The translations under genes and the position numbers were made by a program. Positions 60,933 to 64,000 of a DNA stretch of 64,000 nt are shown here, in pieces; within the stretch, counting starts at the first letter, position 1; each line of letters starts with the position of its first letter. The notes under the pieces are model-generated. The model had not been told where the DNA came from. It searched no databases and saw only the letters and a list, made by a program, of their open reading frames with translations. This DNA is from Toxonevra muliebris (taxonomy: Eukaryota > Arthropoda > Insecta > Diptera > Pallopteridae), in NCBI GenBank assembly GCA_963691655.1, contig OY829328.1, positions 84,758,400 to 84,822,399 of the forward strand, read 5' to 3'.

Positions 60933-62153
60933 ATGTTTGGTCAGCCAAGTTTAGGGTCGACAAATGCATTTGGTGCTACCGCAACTACACCGGCAACAAA
61001 TCGCATGAACGATTTTGAGGTAATTTCACCACCTGAAGATTCAATTTCAGCGCTAGAATTCAGTCCAGGCACCATGCAGCAGACTTTCCTGATTGCAGGC
61101 AGTTGGGATAGCAGTGTGCGATGTTGGGAAGTCGAACCAACTGGAAAAACTGTACCAAAAACAATGAAAACCGTGGGAGGCCCAGTGTTGGATGTGTGCT
61201 GGTCCGATGATGGTACCAAAGTATTCATTGCTTCCTGTGATAAACAGGTTAAAATGTGGGATCTGGGATCAGATCAGGTGATGCAGGTAGCAGCTCACGA
61301 TGCGCCTGTGAAAACTTGCCACTGGGTAAAGGGCAATTATTCGTGTCTAATGACTGGATCGTGGGATAAGACTTTAAAGGTAAGCGGTTGGCGGAGTATA
61401 ATTTTCTTTATATAGTACCATAATTTTCTTCAAATATTTGCATTTATTTCTCTAGTTCTGGGATACACGCTCGCCAAATCCTTTAATGGCAATTAATTTG
61501 CCCGAACGTTGCTATTGCGCCGATGTGGACTATCCCATGGCTGTGGTTGGCACAGCTGGGCGTGGTCTCTTAGTGTATTCCCTTGAAAATAATCCAACCT
61601 TATATAAACAACAGGAGAGTCCACTAAAATACCAACATCGAACCATATCAATTTTTAAAGATAAGAAAAAGACGCCTACAGGGTACGCACTCGGTAGCAT
61701 TGAAGGACGTGTAGCTATACAATATGTGAATCCCGTTAATCCAAAAGACAATTTTACATTTAAATGTCATCGCACTACAGGCACTGCTGGCTATCAAGAC
61801 ATTTACGCAGTAAATGATATCGCCTTCCATCCAATACACGGAACCTTAGTAACTGTTGGCTCCGATGGCACTTTCAGCTTCTGGGATAAGGATGCGCGCA
61901 CTAAGTTGAAGTCGTCGGAGAGTATGGATCAGGCGATTACCAAGTGTAGTTTCAATGCCACAGGAAATATATTCGCTTATGCCGTTGGATATGATTGGTC
62001 AAAGGTAATTTTTCAGTGCATATACAAACATTTTCGTATTCTTTTTGTAACGCAAATATTTTTATTTAGGGACACGAATACTTCAATGCTGCCAAGAAAC
62101 CACAAATATTTTTACGTTCTTGCTTTGATGAATTGAAACCACGTATCGCTTAA
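60933..62153 (+). CDS. Rae1 mRNA export factor, copy B (inverted duplicate)
   Basis: 359-aa WD40 protein from exons 60933-61379, 61456-62004 and 62070-62153. Exon lengths (447, 549, 84 nt) and phases are identical to copy A; the introns are 76 and 65 bp. Retained introns exclude a retrocopy. Propeller motifs are intact ([45 protein letters not shown]) and the end reads [20 protein letters not shown]. Differences from copy A cluster in the N-terminal 21 residues ([10 protein letters not shown] against [10 protein letters not shown]). There are also mild changes in the middle (PTLYKQQES against PTVFKQQDS). Third codon positions differ widely while the protein is about 92% identical, so both copies look long maintained by selection. 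Confidence 0.95.
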
Positions 62154-64000
62154 AATATTATAATTTCTTTTTGTTGCCTGTTAGGTTTTCACCCAATTCA
62201 AGCAACTATTAAGAAATTTATTTGGAAATTTCAAAGAAGTTATTTTTATATCTATAAAAATGTGATATTTGTAGAAATTTCTGTTTGTATGTCCATATTT
62301 ATGTTTAAATTTTTATATAGACGAGTACAAAGACATAATTGTGGGTATATATAAATAAATATATATATCTTATATAAAAAAACATAATGAAATTTTTCTT
62401 GAGAGAGAGAGAGATGGTTCAGCAGAACGCATCCTACATTTAAATGTGTTGCCGTCATTGAAAATTGGTGTCTGTGGGTTTGTTTTCAATGGATGATAGA
62501 AACGTGATTGAATATCCCTCTCTGTCGAACCAGAGCGTAGACAACCACACAGAAGGAGAGCTGTCGTCTATCCATGTTTCCTGCATATATCGTCTGATTA
62601 GGCAGGCATAACTTGTTTAGCTGATATCTGAACACATTACATAGTAATGCCATAAGTCAAAAGCTTTATTAACTTGAGTAAAAAATTACTACCAGGGTGG
62701 AATTACAACAGGTAATAGTGGCATTTCAACAAGACAATAACAACACACTGTTTTGTTACTATAAAGACCCAGAAATGACAAAAATACAACAACAAATACA
62801 TGAAGAACAGGTAAAACAAAAACAAAGATTTAGGCAGTTCTGAAGGAAGAGGAAGTGAAAGTTGATTACTACAATTCGCGAAGACAAGTAAGAGAGAGTT
62901 GCTAACTCCCTGTAAAAGAGAACGAACTCGAGCTGGCGAATTGGCGAGTTGTTATAAAAAGCAACAACCACTATAGTGCTAATTGAAAACAACAAGATGG
63001 TGGCAATGTATTCAGTATGAAAAACATGCTTAAAAGAGCGAGAGATTATGATGCTACAATTCACATTGTTTTTACTTTTTATATGAATATTTAACGATGA
63101 TTTTAACTTATTTTCACCGCCAGACATTTCAAATATTTTCCTTTTCCGTTTTTTGCCAAACTGCCACGCTTCTTGTTTCGCTATTAGCAGATCACATATG
63201 AATTTGATGAAGTTAAACAACTTGTTAAGTATACATAACAGCTTTAATTATACGTGTTATCCCTGCCGCTTTGTTGTTATTTTCCCATATAATTATCGCT
63301 GCTAGTTATACATAACTAGAAGTAAGTGGCGAATAAAACGCAGCTAATATGTACTGACATTTGTGCTGATCATAAACTCACAACTATGCGTTACAGAAAT
63401 ATTCTTGCAACAGTTGCGAGAGTTTGGGTCTTAGAGAGGCACAATCGATTCTGCAGAAAGTGAGAGTAGCTTGTCTAAAAAAAAAAAAACGATTGTTGCG
63501 AATTCCACAAAAATAGAGTTTCTACGTCAATGCACTAATTATAGCTGTCTTCCCTATGAAGATATTTAGGCTTATTCCAAACCAAGACTTCACCTCAATG
63601 GCATGGGTTAAACAGGTCCACCTGTGATCTGCACGCCTTTGAGCCACTAAGAAAAAATAAAACAATTTATTTTTTTTTTTTTCATAACATTTTAAGTATT
63701 TCTAAAATTTTTATTGCATTTAAAATTATAGTTATTTATTATATGTATCTTTTTTAAAAATGTATTGTAATTTTAAATTTGAATGTAAGATTTTTGTTTT
63801 TCCTTTTGTTTTGTTTGTATGTGCTTAAATGGAAATTTACAAATTTTTGTTGTTTTTTATTTTTAATTAATTAATAAATCGATACGCTATGCTTAGAGCG
63901 TAGGTACACCTAAAAAAATGAAACGGAGCGCAGTGGTAATAAAATGCTGAAATTATAATAAATAAGAAAAGTAAAGAAATAAATTTCATTCTATTTATGT
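62154..64000. other. Right-hand edge; no gene recognised
   Basis: Starts with the 3' UTR of Rae1 copy B. A (GA)n run lies near 62400-62414. A minus-strand open frame at 62759-63220 gives a composition-driven translation without motifs and is not called. The last kilobase is AT-rich. Confidence 0.4.

Noticed and set aside
62759..63220. 153-aa minus-strand open frame with hydrophobic stretches
   Set aside because: Composition follows AT-rich and repeat sequence, there is no motif or splice context, and nothing similar is known to me.
1..64000. CRISPR arrays, bacterial-type operons, riboswitches or viral genes
   Set aside because: Nothing of the kind was seen; introns, Pol III signals and fly orthologues show eukaryotic nuclear DNA.

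Overview
The window looks like nuclear DNA from a higher (cyclorrhaphan) fly, most plausibly a tephritid fruit fly. It is very AT-rich. The recognisable proteins are fly-type orthologues split by 55-75 bp GT-AG introns, and the gene islands are separated by long AT-rich stretches full of short non-autonomous transposons and decayed retrotransposons. The tephritid assignment is an inference from overall character, not from a search.

Layout. (1) 1-4201, minus: 5' half of the pyruvate carboxylase gene; it runs off the left edge. (2) 4.2-21 kb: no gene recognised; holds a 1.1 kb inverted-repeat element with a perfect 8-bp target duplication, an inverted-repeat pair near 9.5 kb and one copy of a dispersed repeat near 12.4 kb. 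(3) 21.07-28.03 kb: gene island with tRNA-Arg(ACG), a decayed jockey-like reverse transcriptase, an AN1 zinc-finger gene, a UPF0598 (C8orf82-like) gene, crossbronx (an E2-like UEV protein, convergent with UPF0598), a short MITE and a type II inositol polyphosphate 5-phosphatase. (4) 28-48 kb: repeat-rich, with non-LTR relics, a 21-bp minisatellite that is open in one reading frame, a second MITE copy, a near-palindromic element, a possible solo LTR and a second dispersed-repeat copy. (5) 48.08-49.13 kb: an asparagine-rich orphan protein with beta-solenoid-like repeats. (6) 49-55.9 kb: a tRNA-derived SINE candidate, two more inverted-repeat elements and a perfect 15-bp hairpin. (7) 55.88-62.15 kb: Stomatin-like protein 2, Complex I subunit NDUFB3 and two divergently transcribed, intact Rae1 genes about 92% identical in protein. 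(8) 62.15-64 kb: nothing recognised.

Several of the genes act in mitochondria (pyruvate carboxylase, SLP2, NDUFB3, probably UPF0598), but they are independent transcription units, not an operon. The best novelty candidates are the Rae1 inverted duplication, the FEEFNEA heptad-repeat frame, the orphan beta-solenoid protein and a set of MITEs whose target-site duplications can be read directly.
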